Shown here: in pieces, positions 1 through 10,514 of the stretch
Position numbering within the stretch: position 1 is the stretch's first letter
Layout of the letters: each line of letters begins with the position of its first letter
Origin: Spinellus fusiger
Taxonomy: Eukaryota; Mucoromycota; Mucoromycetes; Mucorales; Phycomycetaceae
Assembly: GCA_025094145.1 (NCBI GenBank)
Contig: JALLLS010000089.1
Coordinates: 62,001-126,000 of the forward strand
Reading direction: 5' to 3'
DNA: 64,000 nucleotides
The notes under the pieces: model-generated
The model's input: the letters and a program-made list of their open reading frames with translations, nothing else
Databases searched by the model: none
What the model was told of the DNA's origin: nothing
Translations under genes and position numbers: made by a program

Positions 1-380
1 TTGATAGCAGTGTAAACCAAGACAAATACATCAGAATTTTGGCTGGTGAGTTCCATCCTTGGTTCATGAAATTGTATCAGAAAGAAAACAGCGAGTTTCT
101 GTTAAAATAAAAAGGTGCTAGCTGTCATACTGGGGCCTATGCTAGATGGTGAAAAGAGACACATCAAATTACGGTTCTTTGATTACTAGCCTACACAAAT
201 CCCTGACTTGAACTCAATTGAACATTTTTGATACGCCTTGGAAATATAAATTGAAGACAGAAGGGTATCTATTATCAATATAGAAAGTTAGTGTTGAACT
301 TGCACAACGATGAGTTCAGAGTATGACAGACAGATTCCAGGATGTCATTGATGCCAAAGGAGACCATACGAAATACTAAC
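1..380 (+). pseudogene. Tc1-like transposase C-terminal remnant
   Basis: Translating the plus strand with frame changes gives recognisable pieces of a Tc1/mariner DDE transposase: a VNQD...ILAG segment, GASCHTG around the second catalytic Asp, and a NSIEHF stretch where intact copies have NPIEHLW. The same order occurs in the transposase remnant at 6772-7740 (minus strand), so both belong to one subfamily. Several stops (for example near 107 and 150) and frame breaks make it dead. The window starts inside the element, so its 5' part is not visible. Confidence 0.75.
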
Positions 381-399
381 CGTATTATTATTTTATTTT

Positions 400-1595
400 A
401 TATAATTAAAGATGTTGAGACTTGGTATGCTTAAGTCTGAAGCTTCTAAATAAAATGTGGTGTTTTATTTAATATTGAACATGTCTTATATATTTTGTCC
501 TGATATTTATATTCAAAGGTATTCAACTCAATTGAGTGTGGCTGTATTCACACTTTCTTGAACAAGTATGTTAATCCAAATTATATACCTAATAACTTTT
601 CTTTAGTAAACCATCGTCAAAATAGATATACAGGCTGTCCTAAGTATGACTATTTACACAAAAGTCATTACAATTGTCCAAATAATGATAGATACCAAAC
701 AGAAAGTAAAGACATTGTGATATGACCAAGAAATGACAGCTTACTGTAAAGAATGAGTGAGAAAGATCAGTCATACAATCCTATGAGCTAAGTACTTCTT
801 TTTTTTTCATATAGGATAGTTAGGTTTGGAATATAAATACATACTTACTCAATGACTAAAATGTCAAGATAGGCACAATAAAACACTACTGCTTCAGATC
901 GATGTACAGAAATGACTCCAATCACTTGCGTTTATTTAAAAAGCCCTTTTGTCGGTACAGAGTGTATGCTAACATTGAGCAAGGTTGTCTGGATTTTATA
1001 TGGCACAACCAAGACACACTAAAAAGAGATATACTGAGTGGTGTGCAGAATACTGTTACTCCAGGTCTTAGACACTAAAAACGAGAAACTAACAGTTAGC
1101 AAATTGTTATAAAAATAAAATAAAATAAAATAAAAAAACAGCTATACAATTAATGGTTTGTGATGAAGCATCTATGATAAGCTGTAGTATATTTGAATAC
1201 AGTTTATTGATCTTTCAGAGATAATATAAAAGTAAAACAGCCTGCATTAGAATGTATGCCTTTTGGTGGTGATTTCTGCCAAGCTTTTATATTTGTAGTC
1301 ATCATTAAAGTATAAAAGAATAACAAACAAGTTGAATAAATAAGAGCAGAGTTAATTGTACGTTAACTAAACCAAATACCTTTGGACCCAAGGAGCTATT
1401 ACATCAATAGATGATAAATAATAGCTGATACTATGCAATGTTATTAAAGACTGTTTATTTTCCTCTTTTTTATTGTATTCATATCTATTTTCTCTGAACT
1501 AAAAATGCTACACAGTTAACAAAATACGAATAAAGTAAAGAAGACACAGCATGATTATAGATTCAACCTAGGGATCTTACATACATTTGATTTTT
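400..1595. other. AT-rich spacer without a supported gene
   Basis: Only short chance reading frames and simple AT-rich runs are present, for example a (taaaa)n-like stretch near 1113-1140. I see no conserved protein segment, RNA gene or clear repeat end. Confidence 0.5.
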
Positions 1596-1596
1596 A

Positions 1597-2149
1597 TAGG
1601 AGACTGATAAGAAGCCTGTAGTAAGTTCTTCATCTGCGAATCCTACTAGAAGAATGACAATAAAGGGAAAAGGCATGCGGAGGATGTTGAAGAAAGATAG
1701 ATTCAGACTCTATCTTATCAATGAATTCAAAATATCAATCTTATGTCCTGAGTGCAAGTTCTCACCTTTGGAAACATTTAAACATGTCAAGAACCCCAGG
1801 CCATACCAACGAACAGAAATGCCCAAAGTTAAATTTCATGGTCTTCCCAGGTCATTTCTTAATTTTATATAAAAAAAAACTTATCTTTCTCCCTTCAAAT
1901 AGGTGTTCAAACCAAAATTGTATAAAAGACAAGACATTGAAGCTTTGGAACTGTGATTTAGCTGCTACATTATAATTTAGACATATTCTAATGTCTCAAA
2001 GGGAAAATGGCACCCGTCCAGAGCTCTTTTGTAGATATAACAAAAGAAAGTATGACTCCGAAGATACACCTACAACAAAGAAAAGACCCAAGCCTTCTGG
2101 TTCACCTCTATCCTTCTCCATTCCCAGTGATCGCTGGAGCCTCGGTTGA
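1597..2149 (+). pseudogene. Fanzor/TnpB-like protein, C-terminal remnant
   Basis: One frame from about 1597 reads into LINEFKISILCPEC (CxxC), then HVKNPRPYQR and FHGLP. A 52-nt intron (1851-1902) can be removed, after which the frame continues with RCSNQNC (CxxxxC) and LWNCDLAATL, then FRHIL. The order INEF-x-TS, CPxC, HGLxRC, CxxxxC, LWNRDxxA is the zinc-ribbon plus last RuvC block of TnpB/Fanzor-type RNA-guided nucleases as I remember them from fungi. The usual NRD is NCD here, with the Asp kept. The frame is broken by TAA at 1973-1975, directly after LAATL, and ends at 2149. The N-terminal two thirds of such a protein are not visible upstream. The assignment rests on motif memory only. An unrelated zinc-ribbon protein is the alternative. 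Confidence 0.5.
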
Positions 2150-2389
2150 CTCACTGACAGAAATCCATGCTACAGGTAAACTATCCAAAATAATAATTAA
2201 ATGTATCTTATTGAATTTTTTCATGCAAAAAGATATTATAATGTCTAGTAGTATGAATACCAAAAGGACTATGAAAAAGAAAAGAAATAATACTCACATC
2301 TGCTCTCTTACACGTGCCCAAATCACTACTAGTCATTTGCACACCAAGCCAACACCCTTAATAAGACCATTGAGTTGCTCTCTATTTCA

Positions 2390-2407
2390 AAAAAAAAAAA
2401 AAAAAAA
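2390..2407. repeat. Poly(A) run
   Basis: An uninterrupted run of about 18 A lies in the spacer between the Fanzor-like remnant and the FKBP gene. It could be a retroposed tail, but no retroposed sequence is recognisable in front of it. Confidence 0.6.
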
Positions 2408-2555
2408 GCCAAGCCCCATTGCTTTATGCTTTTATACGCCCACAGAGACACTAATGAATATTATAGATTGATCCATGGACCAATTGTTCCATTTATTGCT
2501 ATTCTATAGACCAATACAAGATATCATGTCTTCTGCCTGTCTTACTATGAAGAAT

Positions 2556-2683
2556 GACATCTCTACCAACATACCCTTCTATTACTGACTTATAAGCGGG
2601 TTTATATTGTAATGGTGACGTTCTGATAGAATTAAAATCTCGCTTATAAGTCAGTAATAGAAGGGTATGCTGGTAGAGGATGA
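2556..2683. repeat. Foldback (inverted repeat) in the FKBP promoter region
   Basis: The 35-nt arm 2564-2598 (starting TACCAACATACCC) is the reverse complement of 2641-2675 with a single mismatch. Pairing extends less perfectly to 2556 and 2683. The 42-nt loop is 2599-2640. The structure ends about 90 bp before the FKBP start codon. It may be a small foldback element or MITE. Confidence 0.85.
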
Positions 2684-2776
2684 TCTCATCCTCATCGGAG
2701 ATCACACGTTATTCTATTCATAAGAGAGTGGAAGATTGTATTTGTTTTTCTTTTGTTTTTCCTCTTAGTTTCTATT

Positions 2777-3263
2777 ATGGGTGTCACGTAAGGTCTATAG
2801 AAATAGAAACAGACACTAAGCAATGTTCGTCTAGTGTTCAATCTTACTCTCCTGGCGATGGTATTCATTTCCCCAAGAAGGGTGATACCGTATCAATGCA
2901 CTATGTTGGTACACTCCAGGATGGTACCAAGTTCGACTCTTCCCGTGACCGCAATAGTCCTTTTACCACCAAGATTGGTGTTGGTATGGTAATTAAGGGC
3001 TGGGATGAAGGTATGTTTCCACAGCCACCTGTCAGCAGTACTCACTCTGCTGTATAGGTGTTCCCCAATTGTCCGTTGGTGAAAAGGCCAAGTTGATCTG
3101 TACTTCTGACTACGCCTATGGTGACCGTGGCTACCCTGGTGTTATTCCCGGAGGTGCTACTCTTACTTTTGGTATGGAAAAAAGAAAGAAAAGAAAAAGA
3201 ATAGGTTGGACCGTTACTAATCAACTATTGTGTATAGATGTTGAACTCTTGAAAATCAACTAA
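2777..3263 (+). CDS. FKBP12 peptidyl-prolyl cis-trans isomerase
   Basis: A small cytosolic prolyl isomerase, the receptor for FK506 and rapamycin. Exons are 2777-2787, 2835-3010, 3058-3171 and 3238-3263; all junctions are GT-AG and the last intron has a tactaat branch site. The product is 108 residues, the standard FKBP12 length. The first exon codes only for MGVT minus one base, so the start at 2777 is fixed by the splice and by the MGVT beginning usual in fungal FKBP12. Ligand-pocket residues are present: the KFDSS segment, [13 protein letters not shown] and the Phe near the end (LTFDVEL). It converges with the amino acid permease gene, with 106 bp between the two stop codons. In fungi this protein mediates sensitivity to FK506 and rapamycin (family knowledge). 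Confidence 0.93.
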
Positions 3264-3369
3264 GAAATCCTTCTTTTTTTTTCTTATATATAACTACAGT
3301 ACATAATAAACAAAATGATTTAATTATTTTTATTAAATGAAAATAGCAAATACAGTAGAATAAAGAATG

Positions 3370-5905
3370 TTAGAGCATAATGATACGAACACCTTCAAAT
3401 GCTCCAAAGCCATGCTCGAAATGAATACTAGGACAAGCAATAAACATAAAGGATTTTGGAATGTCTAGCTGTCGAGAAATAGCATCCACTGTTGCAGGAT
3501 CAAATTTGCCTTGAATGAATATCTGTGGCATATAAATATATAAATAAAAAGAGGATGATTCTTAGGATAGTTCTTTTTCTATTCTCTATTCTTCTTTCTT
3601 TCTATTTTATACGAGCAGAGAGAAAACAAGCTTACCAAATCAATTTGTATTTTAGGATAGACCTCATCCAATGTACGGTGGTGTGTCTCAATTTGTTCTG
3701 GTATATCTTGAACCCTCTCGTAAATATGAACAAACTTGATATGGCCCGAATCTTCATTCTTTTTAATGTACTGAATGGCTTTGTTCATGATATGGGGTTC
3801 ATCTGTCTTTAAGAAAAACACACACGGCTGGCTACGGATCTTTTTGATGTTGCTCTGGAAAAAGAGCTCTACCTTGTTCGACAGAGAAGAAAAGCGACAA
3901 AAGAATGTTTCTTGACTAAACAGCCAGTAGCAGAGCTTCAATAGTTGTAGCCTTTTCAACATGGTCCACACTACGAGAAACACCACACAAAAGTAGATGA
4001 CAAAGTATTCAGCAATAGAGGGTTCGATGATGATATTGCCTATCAAACTAGACAAAAGAACCCCCAATGTGGCGACAGCTGTCAGGAGATGGACTTTCAC
4101 AGTTCTTGCTAGACGACCACGCTTGTATCTCATCAAAATAGCAACTGCAGCAAAAGTAGCAAGAGAAGCAAGAAATGCAACTGCAAATACACCTGATAGT
4201 GAGGTAGTATCTCCCTTTACAATAGCATACAAAGTGATACTGAGAATAAGGAAAGTAAGCACAATGTACTGGTAAGAACCAGTCCAGCGATTACGGATCA
4301 AGAACAGCTGGGGTAGAATACGATCCCTTTGATCCATTAGCAACTGTGAATACTTAGTGTTCATTTACCCTGCCATACGCTGTACAAGTCCAATGGCACC
4401 AATGAGTCCTGTCAGAACACCTGCACACAAAACAATAACAGCATCCACCATGATCCATATACGCAACCAGTGCTGATTACCCACCGCATATTGGCCCAGG
4501 ACTGATACAGCAATAGCACTATTAGTCTGTATGATAGACACAGGGACAATGGCCACCACTAGTAATGTCATTGGTGCATTAATGATAAAGAGAAAGCTAA
4601 ACATATTGTTCATGACTTTTGGAAATGCATTGGGCTTCATTTCTTCAATGTAATTCTCGGCTGACTGGATTCCTTTTGCCATTAGACTTTATGGAGTTGG
4701 TTCATACTATCAATACTTACCTCGAATCCAGTAACACCCAATAACCCAATACAAAAGCCATTGAAGATCATTCTCAGAGGAGAAGTGCCTTCTGGATCAG
4801 GTGTATTCCAATTATCAATTAATACTCCATTGCCTTGACGAATCCACATCACAATGCTCGCTACCATCACCACTGCCATCGTAATCGCATGCAGAATAAA
4901 GATAGAAAGTGTCAGTGTAGAGGACTCCCGAAGACCGAGAATACAAATAATAGAGAACACAATAAGAATAACTATTGTCAATGTAAAGGCAGAGAAGATG
5001 TCTGGTAAAGTGACTTCTGCTGCCAAATAAGCAGAGGCTGTGGAGGCAGACACCACACAAGTAGCAAGATAGTCCAGAATGGCAATGCAGGCTGCCAATG
5101 ATGCCATTGTCTTTGATGTTGTATTTAGCATTGCATTATAACAGCCTAGACAGATCAGCCCATCAGAATACACAGTGGTTCATCTCTATCTACAGACATA
5201 CCACCATTCAAAGGGAGAGAAGTCGCTACTTCTGTAATGATTCTTTTCATTGGATACATTAGTAATGCCACCAGCAACATGGAGATAGGTGCATATTTCC
5301 CTGCCTGTAGCACACATGGACCGATGGAATAAAGAACAGAGGCAATCAAATCATTACCAGCAATTGAGGTGGCTCTCCATTGTCCTATCAAGTGCTTTGA
5401 CTCTCTGTCACTGTGGAAATGGACAATGTCACTGTCTTCAATCTCCATATAGTACGTGCTTCCCCATCTAATGTATATCAAGCATACCATTGTAAGCAAC
5501 ACCTTCAGCTTATTCCTTTTGCAAGCGAATGTACTTACCCAGCAAACTCCCATGCATTGTTCAGACTTGGGTAGCGAGAAGGCACGTCTGACCATTTAAG
5601 GAGACTATTGCCTGCCTTTCTAGTTTGGTGTTGTTGGATATGATGAAATTCTGACTCTGCAAAAGAAGGTGGAGGTCTATCTTCAATCTCTAGGCTGCGA
5701 CTCGCCTCTATTGTCCAAAGTAGTATGGTTGTTCATAGTTATTGATATAGCCCTATTCCATGCACGTCTTACTGGGAACTGACAGTCTTGTACTATCAGG
5801 GGCAGAAAGACACCCTGGACTTGATATAGTTACACTGGTTTTTTTACTTTGGCATGTGGATGATTCTGCTACTTGTGTAGAGTTGTCTTTCTTTGCAGGC
5901 GCCAT
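3370..5905 (-). CDS. APC-superfamily amino acid permease
   Basis: A polytopic membrane transporter. Seven exons on the minus strand: 5773-5905, 5539-5707, 5202-5467, 4721-5145, 4369-4664, 3636-4326 and 3370-3522, giving 710 residues. Introns are 42-113 nt; the 42-nt one (4327-4368) has a gctaat branch site. Family marks in order: a hydrophilic N-terminus of about 130 residues, SIAGNDLIASVLY in the first membrane helix, SLPLNGGCYNAMLN, GVTGFESAENYIEE, IGLVQRMAGDRILPQ, further helices, and a soluble C-terminal tail of about 150 residues. The start at 5905 is the first ATG of the open frame. The permease domain is secure; the substrate is not known. The GFE...NYIEE pattern fits fungal members of the amino acid-polyamine-organocation group. 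Confidence 0.87.
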
Positions 5906-6771
5906 GTTATGATAAGAAATAGCTTCTCTCAAAGTGTCGGCTGTACAAAAGTAGCAGAAAAGACAAAAGACAAAAAGGTGACTAACTTTAGCAGATTCTG
6001 ATCGAATGTCACTTCACTCCAAGCACCGACACTCTTCAAAGTGGAATGTATTGGCAGTGTCGACCCATTTTTGGTGATGGGTGATGATAGTTAATAAATA
6101 GAAAGGGAGCAATGCAGTAAAAGGTATTGAGTTTACAGTTTTTTCTTTTTATCCAATCATCATAGCTCTGTTCTTCTTCTATTGACCGCTTTTTATGCTA
6201 TGCAAGACCTTTTATGCCATGCAAGACCTTTTATGCCATGCAAGACCTTTTATGCTGTGTAGGCCTTTTATGCTGTGTAGGCCTTTTATGCTGTGTAGGC
6301 CTTTTATGCCATGCAAGGCCCAAAAACAGATTACAAAGGCAAATGTAGAATTAACATGATTTATTCTCATACAACGGAACAACGGAAGAATTTTAAATGC
6401 ATTACTACAGGTGATACAGGGTTATAGCCTAAAATAAGATACAAACACATTTGTATTTAAAAACTTGCTTTATATTTTGGATGAGAGGAGTATTTTGTTA
6501 GCTGATGGGTAAAGAATCTCTTTTTCTTATAGCCATTAAAGAGAGTCTTTGTAACTCATCAGAAATGATATAGGCTTGTTTATCATTCATACTATTATTA
6601 CTAGTCACACACCATTAGAAAGTATACGATTTTTCATCTTTTGAAATCCTGAAAAAAAACATGCTTTACGGATATAAATGTTACGACCTCAAAACACATA
6701 CTAATGACTTCAAATTCAACACAAAGTTAGTTTAACATATTGTTTATAGTAATATATATATATAAAAGTTT
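5906..6771. other. Spacer upstream of the permease gene, with a minisatellite
   Basis: It contains the 5' flank of the permease, the tandem repeat at 6189-6320 and the downstream flank of the broken Tc1-like element. I see no gene. Confidence 0.5.
6189..6320. repeat. Minisatellite of two related 18-19-bp units
   Basis: Units built on CCTTTTATGC are repeated about seven times. The first three carry CATGCAAGA after this core (19 bp), the next three carry TGTGTAGG (18 bp), and the last returns to CATGCAAGG. The block order A-A-A-B-B-B-A shows that two variants were amplified separately. Confidence 0.85.
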
Positions 6772-7740
6772 TTATTTAATATTTTGTTGGGCCACCTTGG
6801 CATCAATAACTGCCTGGCAGCGGTCCTTCATTGAGCCAACTAAACATTCGGCAAGATCAACGTGGATATTTCCCCAAGCTTCTTCTAAAGCTGTCTTGAG
6901 CTCATCGATATTTTTGATACTGGCCCTCTTGTCATTGATTAGCTTATCAAGACAGCTCCAGAGATGCTCAATGGGGTTGAGATCAGGACTTTGGGCAGGC
7001 CAGTAATCAAAATGCCTAATTACATGTGTGTTTTTCCACCATGTTATATAGCCACCTGTATGGCAGCTAGCTTCATCTTGGAATATGAAGTCCCTGTCTT
7101 CCTTCTCATTCAATTCAATGAACCATGGCAGAAATTTTCCTGCCAAAACGTTGACATGTACGTCCTGATTCACAGTGCCATCAACAAAGACCAAAGGCCC
7201 AAATCCACCCGCCCAGAAACAGCTCCAGATCATTGTACTGCCTTTCCCCTCATTTGGTTGTAGGCACACTATGAGTAGCCCTATATCTTTTTCCGATCTT
7301 TCGAATAACTCTGGATCTTCCCTGATAACCCTCTACTTCAAACCGTGACTCATCAGACCATACAGCGCGTTTCCAGTCTTCAGGGGACCAATTGATCTGT
7401 TCCTTCGCCCAATGAAGTCTTTTCTTCATGTTTTTTCTTCAGACAACCTTGGCTTGTGTGCTACTAAGTAGGAACCAAACCCAACCTGGTATATGTATTT
7501 GATGAGTATTGCTCTACAGATGATTATTTCATGTGCCTTAAGTTCAAAATTTATGTAGTTATAGGAGGCAAATGGGTTGCCTCTTAGAATGGCCTCAAGT
7601 CGTCTGAGATCTCTCTCTTTAAGTTTATTTGGTGAACCTGAACTAGGATTTGGTAGAGGTGTATCAGTAGTCTTGATTCTACTAATGATATTCTGGGCAG
7701 TAGGCTTGCTAATGCCAACGACCTTTGAAATGCTACCCAT
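6772..7740 (-). pseudogene. Tc1-like transposase, frameshifted
   Basis: Read on the minus strand. An N-terminal part (7740-7426) has a helix-turn-helix type segment (VVGISKPTAQNIISRI). The middle part in another frame (about 7430-7270) has EDWKRAVWSDESRFEV with the first catalytic Asp. The C-terminal part in a third frame (7269-6772) has FQDEASCHTG with the second Asp and SPDLNPIEHLW with the catalytic Glu. At least two frameshifts, near 7430 and 7270, separate these parts, so it is inactive. By my count 35 residues lie between the second Asp and the Glu. I could not find convincing terminal inverted repeats. The remnant at 1-380 is from the same subfamily. Confidence 0.85.
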
Positions 7741-8486
7741 CGAGTAATTTTCTTTTTTAAGCCAATAAACACCTCATTACTCTATTTCTTTAATATTATT
7801 ATAAATTCTAGAGTTTCTAGTTGAGGATTCTGCGTTTGGTATTTGAGATTGCTTAATAGAATATGATTCTGTGGTACAAAGAAGAAGAATTATGTTTAAA
7901 AATGTATAAATTATGGGGTCGTATAGTTTCTAATGTTGCGTGACTGTAGTATTAGCTATGTTTTTTTTTATAATAAACAATTTTATTCATCAACACTTTT
8001 ATTGATAATGTCGTCAATGGCTTGTTAGTCCAAAGGAAATCCGGTCAGTTAACAGGTAGTTAAACTCTGATGTTTATTCATTCATAACAACACGTCTTTT
8101 ATACTTTTCTACTACTAGTATTTAGCTTCAGGGGTATGTTATTGAATACTACAAACTATCATCGTCCCTTAGTATTCAATGGCATCCCTTTCTCAGTTTA
8201 GTAGTAGGAGTTGGTATTTCCAAAAAGGGTTGTAGTTCCAATTATAGAAAATGTCTTTACGACAATAATACAATTTGATATTGAGGTATCCACAAAAGGA
8301 AATAACTATTTGGATATACACAAACCTTTTGATTTTGAACACAGTCCCATATAAGGTGCGTTTTTTCGGTCTTTAAAGAAAGGAGATATCACCGCTTAAA
8401 GGCCAGAAAAATCTCCTGGTGTGTAGTCTCTCTTAAAATTCAAAAGTCAGACAGCATAGGAGAACGGTAAGTGATTTGCTTTGAAA
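7741..8486. other. Spacer between transposons
   Basis: No coding signal. It holds an imperfect inverted repeat at 8108-8214. Confidence 0.5.
8108..8214. repeat. Imperfect inverted repeat
   Basis: The segment with ACTACTAG...TTATTGAATACTA pairs imperfectly with TAGTATTCAATGG...TTTAGTAGTAG. Arms are about 45 nt with several mismatches and the loop is about 16 nt. It may be an old foldback element. Confidence 0.6.
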
Positions 8487-8557
8487 TACAGTTCAAAGTA
8501 TTTTTATTTTTTGGGTGTGGTTTGCTATTCGCGCATTGGGCATATCAGCCACCCTAG
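8487..8557 (-). repeat. Short copy of the RT-element 3' terminus
   Basis: These 71 bp match the outer ends of the reverse-transcriptase element at 17052-21126, starting CAGTTCAAAGTATTT and containing GCTATTCGCGCATTGGGCAT. The orientation is that of the left arm at 17052. It stops abruptly after CCACCCTA, as expected for a strongly 5'-truncated LINE-type insertion. Confidence 0.75.
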
Positions 8558-8567
8558 CTTTAAAATA

Positions 8568-9927
8568 CAGTGGCTTTCAATAAAACAATGGCCATTTCAA
8601 ACTCAGACCCTAATTTTACCCTTAAAATTTTTTTTTAATTAAACATTCTTCATTTATTGCTTTTCCACTCTAATGTCTACCTCATCTAACACCACTGAAC
8701 AACCCATGAGACCTCTTGGGAACAGAAAGAAGAATATCGATGACTTCACCCGATGTCTCATTGCTCACAAGGCCACCGTAAATGGAACCAGCCAGGCTGC
8801 CATTTCTGCTAGGCTTGGAGTTAGTCAACAGTCTGTTTCCCTTATCGTAAAGAGATATAAGGAAACTGGCTGTTTCAAGGCCAAGAAGAGCACTGGGCGC
8901 AAGCCCATTATGAAGGAGAGAAACGAGAGAGAAGTTGCTCGCGAAGTGGTAAGAGATTCATTCCAGACAATGAATCAGCTTCGCAAGCAGATGACCACCA
9001 AAGTGTGCATGAGCACTTTTAGAAAATTGATGAAGAAGCCTGGCCTGTTTTCTTGCAGGGTGGTCAAGAAACCTGCTCTCACTGACAAGCACAAGAAGTT
9101 GAGACTTGCTTGGGCCAAGGCCTACCTCCACTGGACTGAGGAAGACTGGAAGACAGTCATCTGGTCCGATGAGTCAAAGTACCAACTCATGAGGACCAAC
9201 AACCGCAACAGAGTGGTGCGCAAGAAGAAGGAGGGGCTGCTCCCAAAGAACATCAAGCCTACCATGAAGTTTGGTGGCGGTAACGTGATGGTGTGGGGTT
9301 CTTTCTCTGGTGAAGGTGTTGGAAGGTGGGTGCCTGTGAAGGGCAGTATAGACAGTAGAAGATACATTGATATCTTGAAGGAGAATTACTGCCCTGAGCT
9401 GGATCGACTCAAGGCACTGAATCCAGAGGTGGATTATGTTCTTCAAGAGGACAATGCCAGATGCCACAAGAGTAGAGAGTCCAGGTTGTGGAAGGCAAAT
9501 GAGAGCATTGCCACTATGGAGGGGTGGCTCTCTCAAAGCCCTGATCTGAACCCAATAGAGCATTTGTGGGAGGTGCTTGACAGAGCAATAAGAAAGAGGA
9601 TGACCCCAAGAAGTACTCTTCAAGATTTGGAGGTGCTTCTGTTGGAAGAATGGGAGAATATTCCCAAGGACACCACAGACACCCTCATTGCCAGCATGGG
9701 GCGGAGATGCAAGGCTATCATTGAGGCCAAGGGTGGAAACACCAAATATTAAGAGTTTCCACCTAATAAACTTGTATATAATATCATGTTGACCTTTTTT
9801 ATACTTCATCCAATTTTCAAGTCTACTGTGTGTTTAATGTGTGTTTTTATTACAAGGAATAAGTATTTCCTATTGCAGAATCATAACGGGGTATGAAAAA
9901 ATACCATTATTATTTTGAAAGCCACTG
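8568..9927 (+). mobile_element. Complete Tc1-like DNA transposon
   Basis: The ends are inverted repeats, CAGTGGCTTTCAA at 8568 and its reverse complement ending at 9927, with weaker similarity further inward. Both ends are flanked by TA (8566-8567 and 9928-9929), the target duplication of Tc1/mariner elements. The 1,360-bp element has one intact transposase ORF and is a plausible autonomous copy. Confidence 0.92.
8673..9752 (+). CDS. Tc1-like transposase, intact
   Basis: A 359-residue DDE transposase that cuts and pastes the surrounding element. Order: a helix-turn-helix DNA-binding region (about residues 25-75, including SQAAISARLGVSQQSVSLI), a second basic region (QLRKQMTTKVCMSTFRKLM), then the catalytic domain with IWSDESKYQL (first Asp), VLQEDNARCH (second Asp) and SPDLNPIEHLWE (Glu). 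I count 35 residues between the second Asp and the Glu. The start ATG lies about 105 bp inside the left end, and the stop (TAA) about 175 bp before the right end. There are no internal stops. It is similar along its length to the copy at 17465-18535 and to the decayed copy at 24000-25056. Confidence 0.93.
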   Translation: MSTSSNTTEQPMRPLGNRKKNIDDFTRCLIAHKATVNGTSQAAISARLGVSQQSVSLIVKRYKETGCFKAKKSTGRKPIMKERNEREVAREVVRDSFQTMNQLRKQMTTKVCMSTFRKLMKKPGLFSCRVVKKPALTDKHKKLRLAWAKAYLHWTEEDWKTVIWSDESKYQLMRTNNRNRVVRKKKEGLLPKNIKPTMKFGGGNVMVWGSFSGEGVGRWVPVKGSIDSRRYIDILKENYCPELDRLKALNPEVDYVLQEDNARCHKSRESRLWKANESIATMEGWLSQSPDLNPIEHLWEVLDRAIRKRMTPRSTLQDLEVLLLEEWENIPKDTTDTLIASMGRRCKAIIEAKGGNTKY

Positions 9928-10514
9928 TATTCATGCTCCACCTCCTGCCATTGTTTCATATTTTCTTTTCAATGGTGAACAAGTGCTTTTTAGTGCTTGA
10001 AGTATCAGTGCCAAGAGCAAAAGACTACTGCCTCCTTAATAAACCTCTATATTTCACAGGAATTCTTGTTCTTTTTCTTATAAGAGATATCTATAAATAT
10101 CTATAAATATCTATAAATATCTATATCTATGTCTATATTCAATAAGATGTTCTCAGTATAAGAATCAGTGCATAAACTCAATTTAATGGGCTGTGGTAGT
10201 CAGTACAGTGTAAAGAAGTACTTTTCTTTATCATAATAAAGCTTCACCACACCAGGGTATCTGAATAGAATGACGCAGACTATAGTTCATTACGGGAATT
10301 AGTTTCCGCCCTTCCTCAGGAACAAACCTTGTTTTATTTTGTGTTTGGCCTTACTATAGTCAGCCCAAGTCCAAGGCTCCTATAGAAAGTCACAGGCACA
10401 CACACACACAGACAAGCATATACACGCACAGACAAACAAAGACAAAGACAAACAAACACACACACATACACAACTTATCTCTTTCTCTTTTCTCCTTCTT
10501 ATTGGACAGTTGCC
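9928..10514. other. Upstream region of the dynamin gene with simple repeats
   Basis: About 10087-10130 is a tandem (ATCTATAAAT)n-like stretch, and about 10398-10470 is a CA/CAGA/CAAA-rich tract on the plus strand just before the DNM1 start. The tract probably lies in the promoter or 5' leader (inference). Confidence 0.65.

Noticed and set aside
2007..2471. 154-codon open frame after the Fanzor-like remnant
   Set aside because: It lies in another frame over the remnant and runs through a poly(A) tract (Lys run). No conserved sequence was recognised.
9174..9809. Long minus-strand frame over the Tc1 transposase
   Set aside because: A shadow of the plus-strand transposase with no features of its own.
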